Source of the DNA: an uncultured Alkaliphilus sp.
GTDB taxonomy: Bacteria; Bacillota; Clostridia; Peptostreptococcales; Natronincolaceae
Length of the DNA: 64,000 nucleotides
Reading direction: 5' to 3'
NCBI GenBank assembly: GCA_938074565.1
Contig: CALJEQ010000008.1
Span: forward strand, 282,216 to 346,215
Shown: piece after piece, positions 56,007 through 64,000 of the stretch
Numbering within the stretch: the stretch's first letter is position 1
How the letters are laid out: every line of letters begins with the position of its first letter
Notes under the pieces: model-generated
Databases searched by the model: none
What the model saw: only the letters and a program-made list of their open reading frames with translations
Told to the model about the DNA's origin: nothing
Program-made: the position numbers and the translations under genes

Positions 56007-56789
56007 ATGGTAGAATTTTTATCTCAATATAATATTTTTTATGTCGGATTAATTGCAAGTTTAATAGCTGGATTATGCACTGGTTTAGGGGCATTACCTG
56101 TCTTTTTTACCAAAGAAGTATCCCATAAAAAATTAGACACCATGTTAGGTTTTGCAGCAGGAGTTATGCTGGCAGCCACCTGTTTCAGTTTAATTGTACC
56201 TGCTATTGAGTATGCTGGTGGTGGTATTAATGGAGCTATGGTTGCTGTTATTGGTGTTATGCTTGGGGGTATCTTCTTAGACTTAATGGATCAATATTCC
56301 CCCCATAATTATTTATTAAAACTACCTGATACAAAAGAATCTATACAACTAAAGAAGGTTTGGTTGTTTGTAATTGCCATTACTCTTCATAATTTTCCGG
56401 AAGGCTTGGCTGTAGGGGTGGGTTTCGGAAACGGAGATATAGGAAACGGACTTGTTATTGCCATTGCCATAGGGTTACAAAACATTCCAGAAGGTTTAGC
56501 TGTGGCTTTAGCTTTAATTAGAGAAAAATATACAGTTGGTAAAGCTTTTCTTATTGCACTTTTAACAGGATTAGTAGAACCTATTGGTGGTTTAATGGGT
56601 ATTGGGTTAGTTCATTGGATGGAGCCAATTTTACCTTATGCACTGGCATTTGCGGGTGGAGCTATGTTGTATGTTATCTGTGATGAAATTATCCCAGAAA
56701 CCCAAAAGAATGGTTATGAAAGGCTTGCTACCTATGGTTTAATGATTGGATTTGTTGTTATGATGTTTTTAGATGTTAGTTTAGGATAA
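56007..56789 (+). CDS. ZIP family metal transporter
   Basis: 260 residues with eight membrane helices. The two metal-site helices carry HNFPEGLAVGVG and QNIPEGLAVALA, the ZIP signature. The first His of the second motif is Gln, as in ZupT/GufA-type relatives. It imports zinc, iron or manganese; specificity is not clear. AT-rich upstream region, ATG behind GGAGG. Terminator follows. Confidence 0.92.
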   Translation: MVEFLSQYNIFYVGLIASLIAGLCTGLGALPVFFTKEVSHKKLDTMLGFAAGVMLAATCFSLIVPAIEYAGGGINGAMVAVIGVMLGGIFLDLMDQYSPHNYLLKLPDTKESIQLKKVWLFVIAITLHNFPEGLAVGVGFGNGDIGNGLVIAIAIGLQNIPEGLAVALALIREKYTVGKAFLIALLTGLVEPIGGLMGIGLVHWMEPILPYALAFAGGAMLYVICDEIIPETQKNGYERLATYGLMIGFVVMMFLDVSLG

Positions 56790-56801
56790 CCTAAAAAAAT
56801 A

Positions 56802-56828
56802 AAAAGAGTGGATGTTTCCCACTCTTTT
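56802..56828 (+). terminator. Terminator of the ZIP transporter gene
   Basis: AAAAGAGTGG pairs with CCACTCTTTT around a six- to seven-base loop. Confidence 0.8.
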
Positions 56829-56907
56829 GCTTTGAATAACTTTGTTTTATCTTTTATTCTTTTTATTTTTATTAACTTTTTTTATTGTCTATTTTTATTT
56901 ACTATTT

Positions 56908-57390
56908 CTATTCTCTAACAAAATCAGATTTCCCGCCTGTTTTCTTTACTAACTTAATATCTGTAATAGTCATACCACGATCCACAGCTTTACACATATC
57001 ATAAATTGTTAGTGCAGCTGTTGATACAGCTGTTAAAGCCTCTATTTCTACACCAGTTTTACCAGTGGTTCTAACAACTGCTTCAATATCAATTTTACTA
57101 TTTTCCTTATCAATATTAAAATTAATATCAGCCCCAGTAAGTATGATGTTATGGCACATTGGAATTAAGTCACTGGTCTTTTTTGCCGCCATTATTCCCG
57201 CCACTTGTGAAACAGCTAAAACATCACCTTTACTTATGTTATTATCAACAATTCTATCTAATGTCTCTGGTAACATAAAAATACTTCCCACTGCCACGGC
57301 TTCTCTACGGGTATTTAATTTTTCACCAACCTCCACCATTTTGGCTCTACCTTCATCATTAAAGTGGGTAAGTTTATTGGCATTGTCCAT
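56908..57390 (-). CDS. moaC: Cyclic pyranopterin monophosphate synthase
   Basis: 160 residues, full-length Moa[17 protein letters not shown] at the start, [13 protein letters not shown] (active-site loop) and [23 protein letters not shown] are intact. It works with MoaA to form cyclic pyranopterin, the first molybdopterin intermediate. It lies apart from the moeA operon at 14-18 kb and is followed in the same direction by no other cofactor gene; it lies 23 bases after thiI, so it may be the last gene of an iscS-thiI-moaC unit that supplies sulfur for cofactors. Confidence 0.95.
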   Translation of the reverse strand: MDNANKLTHFNDEGRAKMVEVGEKLNTRREAVAVGSIFMLPETLDRIVDNNISKGDVLAVSQVAGIMAAKKTSDLIPMCHNIILTGADINFNIDKENSKIDIEAVVRTTGKTGVEIEALTAVSTAALTIYDMCKAVDRGMTITDIKLVKKTGGKSDFVRE

Positions 57391-57413
57391 CCCTATCGCC
57401 TCCTATAAATAAG

Positions 57414-58592
57414 TTAAATATCTCCTAGCCTTATTTTTTCAACCTCCATATTAGCTATGGCATCTTCTATTAAAGCTTCCATATCCAATTTCCCTTCAGA
57501 TCTAAGAATTTTTTCCAAACGTGGCTTTGTAGCTGGACGTTTTGGTAGAAATACAGTACAACAATCTTCAAAAGGCAAAATAGAAGTTTCAAAGGTATCT
57601 ATTTTTCTAGCTATTTCTATAATATCTACTTTATCCATTGCAATTAATGGTCTAAATACTGGCATAGCTACAGCCGAATTGGTTACATGTAGACTTTCTA
57701 TAGTTTGACTAGCCACTTGTCCTATGCTTTCACCAGTAATTAATCCTGTAGCATTCACTTTATTGGCAACCCTTTCAGCAATCATCATCATAAAACGTCT
57801 TGATAGGATTGTCGCTTCTTCCTCAGGACATTTTTCATTAATTTCTTTTTGAATAGGTAGTAAATTAATAGAATATAATTTAAATTCACCAACATATATT
57901 GACAAAATCTTGGCTAAATCTAAAACCTTTTCTTTAGCTCTTTCACTGGTAAAAGGGTAACTATGAAAATGAATTGCTTCAATATCTACACCTCTTTTAC
58001 CCACCATCCAGCCCGCCACTGGACTATCTATTCCACCAGAAAGAAGCAATAAAGCTTTTCCATTTGTGCCAATGGGTAATCCACCTAAACCCATTATTTT
58101 ATTACTAAAAACGTATGCTTCTTCCCTAACCTCTACATATATTACAGTATCTGGATTATGCACATCCACCTGTATACCCTCTTGATTTTGTAGTAGATAA
58201 CCTCCAATATCACGACTAATTTCTAAAGATTGCATCGGGAAATTTTTATCTACACGCTTACTTATAACTTTAAAGGTTTTGACACCATCAAAATTTACAC
58301 GATCCTGTAATTCTTTTAATGCCTCTTCTCTAATACGATCCATATCTACTTCAAACTTTTTAGCTGTACTAATTAAAGTAATTCCAAAAACCTTTTGAAT
58401 CCTTTCAATTAATTGAGTTTCATCATAATTTTCTAAATCCACATAAATACGACTGTGCTGTTTATAAACCTTAGGTTTACCTAAGTCACTGATGGCATGG
58501 CGAATATGTTTAACAAGCTTGTCTTCAAAAAAACGTTTATTAGCACCCTTTAACATTATTTCTCCATACCTAATAATGATTACTTTTTTCAC
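57414..58592 (-). CDS. thiI: tRNA 4-thiouridine synthase ThiI (no rhodanese domain)
   Basis: 392 residues. GEIMLKGANKRFFED begins the ferredoxin-like/THUMP part (to about 165), then the PP-loop LLSGGIDSPVAGW and later FEDCCTVF with a cysteine pair. The rhodanese domain of the enteric enzyme is absent, as usual in Firmicutes. It makes 4-thiouridine in tRNA with sulfur from the desulfurase encoded six bases upstream. Start is GTG behind GAGGTGA. Confidence 0.95.
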   Translation of the reverse strand: MKKVIIIRYGEIMLKGANKRFFEDKLVKHIRHAISDLGKPKVYKQHSRIYVDLENYDETQLIERIQKVFGITLISTAKKFEVDMDRIREEALKELQDRVNFDGVKTFKVISKRVDKNFPMQSLEISRDIGGYLLQNQEGIQVDVHNPDTVIYVEVREEAYVFSNKIMGLGGLPIGTNGKALLLLSGGIDSPVAGWMVGKRGVDIEAIHFHSYPFTSERAKEKVLDLAKILSIYVGEFKLYSINLLPIQKEINEKCPEEEATILSRRFMMMIAERVANKVNATGLITGESIGQVASQTIESLHVTNSAVAMPVFRPLIAMDKVDIIEIARKIDTFETSILPFEDCCTVFLPKRPATKPRLEKILRSEGKLDMEALIEDAIANMEVEKIRLGDI

Positions 58593-58598
58593 GTTTTG

Positions 58599-59753
58599 TC
58601 ACCTCATAATCTTTCTTAATAATTCTACTTGTTTTTTTATTTCTAAAACTGCGTAATCTATTTCTTCTTTTGTATTGGTGTCACTAATGCTAATTCTCAA
58701 TGAACTATCTATTACAGAGTCCTTTAACTTCATGGCAGTTAAAACATGACTATAACCTTTTTTCTTAGATGAACAAGCAGACCCAGAAGATACATAGATT
58801 CCATCGCCTTCTAGACTGTGGAGTAATACTTCACTCTTAACACCTAAGAAAGATATATTAATGATGTGGGGAGCAAACCTGTCATCTATACCATTATGTA
58901 AGATAATATCATTAATTTTTTCTTGTAATTGCTCCACAAGGTATACTTTTAATGCTTTCATTTGACTAATCAATGGGTCTTGTTCTTCTAATAAAAACTT
59001 TACAGCCTCTCCAAATCCCAGTATACCAGGTACATTTTCAGTACCTGCCCTTAGTCCCATCTCATGCCCCCCACCAGTTACAATTGATTTGATTTTAACT
59101 CCCTTTTTAACATATAACCCACCAATTCCCTTTGGACCATGAACTTTATGTCCACTAATGGATAGGGTGTCAATGAATAAACTAGATAAAGAAAACTTAA
59201 TTTTACCAAAGGATTGGATGGCATCCACGTGAAATAAAGTCTTAGGATTTTTTTGTTTTATAATCTTTCCAATATCACCAATTGGTTGTATGCTACCAAC
59301 TTCATTGTTAACATGCATTATAGATACTAACATAGTGTCACTTTTAATAGAATTTGCCAACTGATCTAACGAGATAAACCCTCTGTTATCTACATCTAAA
59401 TAAGTAACTTCATAGCCTTTTTCCTCTAGCTCATTAAAGGTGTTTAAAACCGATGGATGCTCTATCTTAGTAGTAATTAGATGCTTTCCCATTCTTTTAT
59501 TAGCTTCAACAATTCCTCTAATGGCAATATTATTGGACTCCGTACCTCCAGAAGTAAAATAAAACTCTTGATCTTTACATCCCAGTGCCTTAGCCAATAC
59601 TTTTCTTGTGATTTTAATAGACTTTTCCACCTCAACCCCTTTACGATGTAAGGAAGATGGATTACCATATAACAATTCCATTGCCATAACCACTGCATCA
59701 ATAACCTCTTTTCTTGGTTTTGTGGTGGCGGCATTATCTAAATATACTTCCAT
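58599..59753 (-). CDS. Cysteine desulfurase (NifS/IscS family)
   Basis: 384 residues. YLDNAATT starts the enzyme, SGGTESNN and SISGHKVHGPKG hold the PLP contacts (His and Schiff-base Lys), and SSGSACSS carries the catalytic cysteine. The neighbouring thiI suggests this desulfurase supplies tRNA thiolation, as NifZ does in Bacillus. ATG behind GAGGGTG. Possibly an operon iscS-thiI-moaC. Confidence 0.95.
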   Translation of the reverse strand: MEVYLDNAATTKPRKEVIDAVVMAMELLYGNPSSLHRKGVEVEKSIKITRKVLAKALGCKDQEFYFTSGGTESNNIAIRGIVEANKRMGKHLITTKIEHPSVLNTFNELEEKGYEVTYLDVDNRGFISLDQLANSIKSDTMLVSIMHVNNEVGSIQPIGDIGKIIKQKNPKTLFHVDAIQSFGKIKFSLSSLFIDTLSISGHKVHGPKGIGGLYVKKGVKIKSIVTGGGHEMGLRAGTENVPGILGFGEAVKFLLEEQDPLISQMKALKVYLVEQLQEKINDIILHNGIDDRFAPHIINISFLGVKSEVLLHSLEGDGIYVSSGSACSSKKKGYSHVLTAMKLKDSVIDSSLRISISDTNTKEEIDYAVLEIKKQVELLRKIMR

Positions 59754-59889
59754 TTATATTTCACCCTCGATTCATTCCGTAATTACAATTTTTATCATAT
59801 CTAAATAAAGCTACTTTGTAAAGTTTTCCTATCAAAATAGTATAACCAAAAGATAAAAAAGTTAGATAAAAAGAAAGGTTTTCCCTTTC

Positions 59890-59930
59890 GATGTGTTTTC
59901 AGTAGCAACGCAGGAGATGATAGCTTTTCA
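59890..59930. repeat. Partial second copy of the 120-bp palindromic element
   Basis: This stretch repeats the right part of the element at 59941-60060: TAGCAACGCAG, AGATGAT and GCTTTTCA recur in the same order and orientation as in 60015-60054, with a few mismatches. It looks like a truncated tandem copy. Confidence 0.65.
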
Positions 59931-59940
59931 TAATTGTTAA

Positions 59941-60060
59941 GACTGGTCAAAAGCTTTCAGATTCAAGGCGCAATGAAACACAGCGACTGAAGCGTATATT
60001 TAATACGTGAGGGTGCTGTGTTTCATTAGCAACGCAGAAGATGATGGCTTTTCACCAGTC
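59941..60060. repeat. 120-bp palindromic element with terminal and inner inverted repeats
   Basis: Terminal arms GACTGGTCAAAAGC and GCTTTTCACCAGTC are complementary at 13 of 14 positions. An inner 13-bp perfect stem (AATGAAACACAGC with GCTGTGTTTCATT) and an apical CGTAT/ATACG stem lie inside. The entire unit can fold as one interrupted hairpin. Its last bases overlap the stop codon of the LUD gene. This is the form of a MITE or other dispersed repeat; no protein is encoded in it. The flanking 59754-59889 sequence shows nothing else. Confidence 0.7.
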
Positions 60061-60671
60061 TAATAGCCTAAAGAATCATTTACTATAAACACCTTCAAAT
60101 CTAAAGCCATAGGCTTATGACTAATAATTGTAGTTATATTGCACATTCTTTCTTCACTTAGACAATTATGACATTCACCTGTTATGGCACAAGGCGTATT
60201 TAAACCTAATCTTTTTGCATTTGGTGGGCAGGCTTCTTTCTTGATCCGTTCTATGGAAGTATTGATGTCTTTACTTATTTTATTTATACCACAGATAACG
60301 ATTACCTTTTGAGGTCCATAGAACATTGCACTTACCCTATTTCCTACCCCATCTATATTGATTAGTTCTCCCGATTCTGTTAACCCATTGGTGCTGGTTA
60401 AATATACGTCTGCTGTAGCGGCTTTTTGCCTAACATCATTTTTCTTTTCTTTTTCAACTAACCAATGCCAATGAACTTCTTTACCTTGTTCTTTTAGGAT
60501 TTCATATAGTTTTAAGTCTTGTATGGTGATGGACCCGCCAATTCCAACTGAATTTACAAGGGTAGTTTCTTCAATTACTGCCTTTACTACATCTTCCTTT
60601 AAATTAAAAAACCTTGCTTCTATCTTTCTTTGTTTTAATTTATGTATAATTTTTTCAATGTAATTATTCAT
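60060..60671 (-). CDS. LUD-domain protein (lactate utilisation family)
   Basis: 203 residues of a single LUD (LutC/YkgG-like) domain: SVGIGGSITIQDL near the N-terminus, ADVYLTSTNGLTESGELINIDGVGNRV in the middle (the T-x-x-G-S-N-like segment) and a C-terminal cysteine region CAITGECHNCLSEERMCN. The domain occurs in LutB/LutC lactate oxidation proteins and in many stand-alone clostridial proteins of unknown role. No LutA or LutB is nearby. The cysteine set suggests a metal or Fe-S site. ATG behind AGGAGGAAA; the stop lies in the palindromic element. Confidence 0.85.
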   Translation of the reverse strand: MNNYIEKIIHKLKQRKIEARFFNLKEDVVKAVIEETTLVNSVGIGGSITIQDLKLYEILKEQGKEVHWHWLVEKEKKNDVRQKAATADVYLTSTNGLTESGELINIDGVGNRVSAMFYGPQKVIVICGINKISKDINTSIERIKKEACPPNAKRLGLNTPCAITGECHNCLSEERMCNITTIISHKPMALDLKVFIVNDSLGY

Positions 60672-60815
60672 AAGTTTTCCTCCTATTTTATATGCTGTAT
60701 ATTCACTTATTTTACATGAAGTATTATTTATTTACAAATAATACTTCACCTTCATAGTATAGTATATCTGCTAAACCTAGTTTTTTATTTAACAAACAAA
60801 AAATACGTTAAACTA

Positions 60816-60844
60816 TTGCAATATTTGTCGATATTTGTTATAAT
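60816..60844 (+). promoter_or_regulatory. Promoter of the small RNA or ansA leader
   Basis: TTGCAA at 60816-60821 and TATAAT at 60839-60844 are spaced by exactly 17 bases, giving a transcript start near 60851. Confidence 0.65.
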
Positions 60845-60850
60845 TTAAAT

Positions 60851-60959
60851 GTGGTTATCCCCCTGGTAACCTCGATTATATAATCTCTATTCCCAATACC
60901 CCTTTTGAAATCACATTAAATAAAATGTGAAGCTGGGTCCACGACCCAGTTCTTTTTTT
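60851..60959 (+). ncRNA. Candidate small structured RNA or attenuated leader (about 109 nt)
   Basis: The transcript from the promoter above would run through GGTTA/TAACC, the palindrome GATTATATAATC, TCACATT/AATGTGA and finally CTGGGTC-CAC-GACCCAG followed by TCTTTTTTT, a strong terminator at 60933-60959. The 5' AATGTG can also pair with CACATT, so an alternative fold exists. There is no open frame with a ribosome site. It is either a free small RNA or a leader for ansA, which starts 126 bases beyond. I do not recognise a known class. Confidence 0.55.
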
Positions 60960-61084
60960 ACCCTTTTTTACTTCCTATCTTTGCTAATTTCTTATTATTA
61001 CCCCATTCACAAAATGAGTTTATTCATATATAATATTGTTGCAGTATATACTATTAAAATACTAACAGAAAAGGAGGTTTATTA

Positions 61085-62080
61085 ATGAATAAACCTAAAG
61101 TGGCAGTTATTTTTACTGGTGGAACAATCTCCATGTCTGTAGATCCTAGAATAGGAGCTGCAATTCCCTCCTTATCTAGTCAAGAAATATTATCTTTAGT
61201 CACCAATATTGATAAGTATGCTGAAATTGAAACACTTAACTTTTCTAAATTACCTGGTCCACAAATCACTATAGAAATGATGATGGATTTACAAAAACTA
61301 GTGATGGATACCCTTAATAGGGAAGATATAACTGGTGTTATCATTACCCACGGTACAGATACATTAGAAGAGACAGCCTACTTACTGGATTTGACAATAA
61401 ATAGTATTAAACCAGTGGTGGTGGTTGGTGCTATGAGGAATAGTTCCGAATTAGGCTATGATGGCCCCAGTAATTTGGCAGCAGCAGTCTGTACAGTTAT
61501 TTCTCCTCAAGCTAAAAATAAAGGTGTTTTAGTAGTAATGAATAATGAAGTAAACGCTGCCAGCGAAGTTACAAAAAGTAATACCTTAAGTTTAGATACA
61601 TTTAAATCCTTAGAATTTGGTCCATTAGGAATTGTCGATAACGATGAACTCATTTTTCATAGAGACATTGTTAATAGACAACACATTAGTACGAATACCA
61701 TTGTACCCCAAGTTGATTTAATTAAGAGTACAGCAGGCATGGACTCTAGATTATTAAAATACTGTGTAGATTCTGGAGCTAAAGGTATTGTTATTGAAGC
61801 TATGGGGAGGGGCAATGTTCCCCCAACAATGTTAGAAGGCATACAATATGCTATCCAACAACAGGTGGCTGTTGTTATGGTGTCTAGATGCCCAACTGGA
61901 AGGGTTTTAGATACCTATGGATATGAAGGTGGTGGAAGACACCTGCGTAATCTTGGTGTGATTTTAGGCGGTGACTTGCCTGGACAAAAGGCTCGAATTA
62001 AGTTAATGTTAGCCCTCACAATTACAAATGATTTTACTGAATTAAAAAATATCTTTTCATACAAGCAATATAATAAATAA
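61085..62080 (+). CDS. ansA: L-asparaginase, type I (cytoplasmic)
   Basis: 331 residues with no signal peptide. The first catalytic threonine is in IFTGGTISM and the second in THGTDTLEETAY; the lysine partner is in the following conserved block. The GVVVIEAMGRGN-like segment (IVIEAMGRGNVPP) is typical. It releases ammonia and aspartate from asparagine. ATG behind AAAAGGAGG. A group II intron begins directly after the stop codon, in the opposite orientation, so the gene has no visible terminator of its own; a structured leader with terminator lies upstream. Confidence 0.94.
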   Translation: MNKPKVAVIFTGGTISMSVDPRIGAAIPSLSSQEILSLVTNIDKYAEIETLNFSKLPGPQITIEMMMDLQKLVMDTLNREDITGVIITHGTDTLEETAYLLDLTINSIKPVVVVGAMRNSSELGYDGPSNLAAAVCTVISPQAKNKGVLVVMNNEVNAASEVTKSNTLSLDTFKSLEFGPLGIVDNDELIFHRDIVNRQHISTNTIVPQVDLIKSTAGMDSRLLKYCVDSGAKGIVIEAMGRGNVPPTMLEGIQYAIQQQVAVVMVSRCPTGRVLDTYGYEGGGRHLRNLGVILGGDLPGQKARIKLMLALTITNDFTELKNIFSYKQYNK

Positions 62081-62123
62081 TCGAGTAGGAGGTAGATAAT
62101 TATTTTACCTACCGACCTCTCAC

Positions 62124-62155
62124 ACCACCAAGCATACCGTTCGGTACTTGGCGGT
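62124..62155 (-). ncRNA. Group II intron domain V
   Basis: The minus-strand hairpin ACCGCCAAG-TACC-GAAC-GGTA-TG-CTTGGTGGT has the expected length, the two-base bulge and a catalytic triad reading CGC rather than AGC, as in class C-type introns. GTGAGAGG follows. Confidence 0.85.
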
Positions 62156-62165
62156 TCATTAGGAA

Positions 62166-63581
62166 CTAATGTATTAACTGATACCTCTTACTAATACTCT
62201 TATATCCCAACTTTTCTAGGTAAGTATTCGTAAGGGTTCTTTGTAAGATAGGGCTTTTGGAAATCCTCCAATAGCCTTTTCTTGTGTTTGCATATTCCCA
62301 AGCTTTCTGTTTATCAATCCCTAGCTTTTTAAGATTGGTAAACTTTGTCTTAATCTTTTTCCATTGTTTCCATATACATGCTCTCAGTCTTCGTCTTATC
62401 CACTCTTCAAGACTTCTTATTCTTGATTTGGCTTTAGCTATACTAAAGTAGTTAATCCATCCGACTGTGATTTCATTTAGTCTTTTAAGGCGGTATTCCA
62501 TACTTATACCTTTATTTCGATTCGTTATTTCATGAATCTTTTCCTTAAATCTCTTATATGACTTTTCATGTATTCTTACTTGGACACCATTTCGGTCAAA
62601 GTAAAATGAAAACCCTAGAAATTTCCTTCTAGTTACTAGGTCTACCTTGCTCTTTTCTCTATTAACTTTTAGTTTTAGTTTTCCTTCTAGTAATCTTGTC
62701 ATACTTTCCATGACTCTTAACCCTGCCTTTTTGCTTTTGACATATATATTACTATCATCAGCAAAACGGCAGAATTTGTGTCCTCGACCTTCTAATTCTT
62801 TATCTACTTCATCAAGCATTATATTTGAAAGAAGCGGACTAAGAGGGCCTCCTTGGGGTGTTCCTTCTTCACTTCTAACTTTTAAGCCCTCTATCATAAT
62901 ACCACTTTCTAGATATTTCCTTATTAGTCTAAGGACTCTCTTATCTTTTATTTTCCTTGATAAGCGTTCCATAAGTATGTCATGATTAACTTTATCGAAA
63001 AACTTCTCTAAGTCCATATCTACGACCCAACGATTCCCTTCATTTATGTATTCTTTTGCCTTTGAAATTGCCATTTTCACCTGTCTCTTAGGTCTGAATC
63101 CATAACTATTATTTGAAAAGATCGGTTCATAAATTTTACTAAGTTCCTGCGCTATCGCCTGTTGTATCATTCGGTCTAGCACTGTTGGTATTCCTAGTAG
63201 CCTAATCCCCCCATCAGGTTTTGTTATTTCTTTTCTCCTAACAGGTGAAGGGGAATACTTTCCTTCTAGCAACTTTGCCTTTATTTTCAGCCAGTTATTG
63301 ACGACAAATCCACGAAGTTCATCGCATTTCATACCGTCAACTCCATGGCTTCCTTTATTGGCAATTACTCGTTTCATAGCTTTTAGCATATTATCCCTAG
63401 CTAGAATTTTATCGAGTAGATCACTAGTATCAGTTAGTTCATCGTTTTCTCTTTCTCTCTTTGAGTTTCCAAGAACACCACTAAGCGCCCCTTGATTACG
63501 TAAAAGTTCCACTTCTACTTCCTCAAGGCGACCTAAGTATTTAGTTGTCTGCTTTCTCTGTGATTGTTCTAAGTCTTTCAA
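62166..63581 (-). CDS. ltrA: Group II intron-encoded reverse transcriptase/maturase
   Basis: 471 residues. The RT fingers and palm show YSPSPVRRKEITKPDGG, the GIPTVLDRMIQQAI block, NSYGFRPKR, WVVDMDLEKFFDKVNHD, GTPQGGPLSPLLSNI and the catalytic FADD (YADD in most). The maturase domain X follows (about 340-430). There is no C-terminal HNH endonuclease, as in class C-type and some other lineages. Starts at TTG with AGGAGG nine bases upstream. All catalytic motifs are intact, so the intron may still be mobile. Confidence 0.95.
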   Translation of the reverse strand: MKDLEQSQRKQTTKYLGRLEEVEVELLRNQGALSGVLGNSKRERENDELTDTSDLLDKILARDNMLKAMKRVIANKGSHGVDGMKCDELRGFVVNNWLKIKAKLLEGKYSPSPVRRKEITKPDGGIRLLGIPTVLDRMIQQAIAQELSKIYEPIFSNNSYGFRPKRQVKMAISKAKEYINEGNRWVVDMDLEKFFDKVNHDILMERLSRKIKDKRVLRLIRKYLESGIMIEGLKVRSEEGTPQGGPLSPLLSNIMLDEVDKELEGRGHKFCRFADDSNIYVKSKKAGLRVMESMTRLLEGKLKLKVNREKSKVDLVTRRKFLGFSFYFDRNGVQVRIHEKSYKRFKEKIHEITNRNKGISMEYRLKRLNEITVGWINYFSIAKAKSRIRSLEEWIRRRLRACIWKQWKKIKTKFTNLKKLGIDKQKAWEYANTRKGYWRISKSPILQRTLTNTYLEKLGYKSISKRYQLIH

Positions 63582-64000
63582 AGTTGAAAACCTCCTAATG
63601 TTCAGTCCTTCACTAAAGATTCATGACCCTTTAGCTAATATGACCTCTGCTGACTTCTCAAGGTTCAGCTATACATCACTGCATAGGTTATCCGTAAGTT
63701 CGTAAACTCCTAGGACATATCCTTGAGACCTCCCCAGGTAAGAGCGCGCACTTTCACACCATGTAACCGCCACATTTACTCTCCAAGTTTCGGGTAGTTA
63801 TTGGACTTCGGTTTGAAATGCAACCTCATCCACTTGGTTGAGCCTCAAATGTGATTCGTGTACCTCGGTTCGGTGCTTTGCCTCCAGCTTCCTTCAGATT
63901 CCACCTCACGATGGACACCCTTGCTCTTGGCTAACGGTTGGCACTACCAGCCCCCGTACTGGACTTTCACCAGCAAGTTCGCGCCCATGCTGGGCGCACA

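Larger units (their letters stand above)
62081..63999 (-). mobile_element. Group II intron, complete, with reverse transcriptase/maturase
   Basis: On the minus strand the intron begins with GTGCGCCCAGC at 63999, the consensus 5' end, followed by about 415 bases of domain I-III RNA with typical motifs. The maturase gene occupies the middle, then domain V at 62155-62124 and a domain VI-like stem (GGTAG with CTACC). The 3' splice point is within 62080-62086; a precise base cannot be fixed without the exon. The 5' exon lies beyond the window. It sits immediately after the ansA stop in antisense orientation. Confidence 0.9.

Noticed and set aside
59941..60060. Palindromic unit considered as a CRISPR repeat or array
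   Set aside because: There is only one full copy and one partial copy, no regular spacers and no cas gene.
60933..60959. ACGA in the terminator loop considered as a guanidine-II (mini-ykkC) riboswitch
   Set aside because: That class needs two hairpins with ACGR loops; only one is present, and here the bases lie partly in the stem.
63298..63495. Plus-strand frames within the group II intron maturase
   Set aside because: They are antisense shadows of the reverse transcriptase, which has all its motifs on the minus strand.

Overview
The window is AT-rich, densely coded DNA with strong AGGAGG-type ribosome binding sites, several TTG/GTG starts and mostly U-tailed intrinsic terminators. Together with spore genes (a SpoVB-type flippase, a SleB-type hydrolase) and strictly anaerobic functions (A-type flavoprotein, H-cluster-type Fe-S protein, Na+-pumping oxidoreductase, arginine deiminase), this points to a spore-forming, amino-acid-fermenting member of the Clostridia. 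Genus cannot be fixed from sequence reading alone; an Alkaliphilus/Natronincola or Anaerobranca-like relative is only a guess.

Layout. 1-312: broken-off dicluster ferredoxin on the minus strand. 0.5-4.3 kb: heterodimeric ABC exporter. 4.7-8.4 kb: a 46-residue Cys-rich peptide gene divergent from fprA, arcA and a PHP phosphatase. 8.5-10.6 kb: TIM-barrel protein, stand-alone S14 with a zinc-ribbon protein, and a degenerate GGDEF domain fused to a ribbon-helix-helix tail. 10.9-17.9 kb: SpoVB, PolX and a molybdenum/tungsten cofactor operon (moeA, moeA-PBP fusion, MOSC) behind a structured leader with a terminator. 18.3-27.2 kb: pckA, ABC/FtsX transporter, FtsH, small membrane protein, RluA. 27.4-34.6 kb: NAD kinase, a GlnK/GlnL-like two-component pair, an unknown gene, PepF, dicarboxylate symporter. 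35-40.9 kb: H-cluster-like Fe-S protein, tRNA-Val and a five-gene nqrBCDEF-like operon with no nqrA. 41-48.9 kb: second TIM-barrel paralogue, then a lysine operon (asd-dapA-dapB-dapH-lysC-aminotransferase-lysA) under a lysine riboswitch. 49.8-59.8 kb: folC, SleB, alpha-hydroxyacid oxidase family protein, nitrilase, PlsC, Mpg, ZIP transporter, MoaC, ThiI and cysteine desulfurase. 59.9-64 kb: a 120-bp palindromic element, LUD protein, a promoter-plus-terminator small RNA or leader, L-asparaginase and a complete group II intron whose 5' end is one base from the window edge.

How the genes fit together. Arginine deiminase, asparaginase, oligopeptidase F, the dicarboxylate symporter and PEP carboxykinase suit growth on peptides and amino acids. 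The Nqr-like complex would couple NADH oxidation to a sodium gradient. The cofactor genes (two MoeA, MOSC, MoaC) probably serve a molybdo- or tungsto-enzyme, and the ferredoxin at the left edge is the kind found beside such enzymes.

The observations most worth following are the nqrA-less Nqr operon, the GGDEF-RHH fusion, the moeA leader, the 60.85-kb small RNA, the 120-bp palindromic element and the small Cys-rich peptide. All function calls rest on motif recognition; no database search was run.
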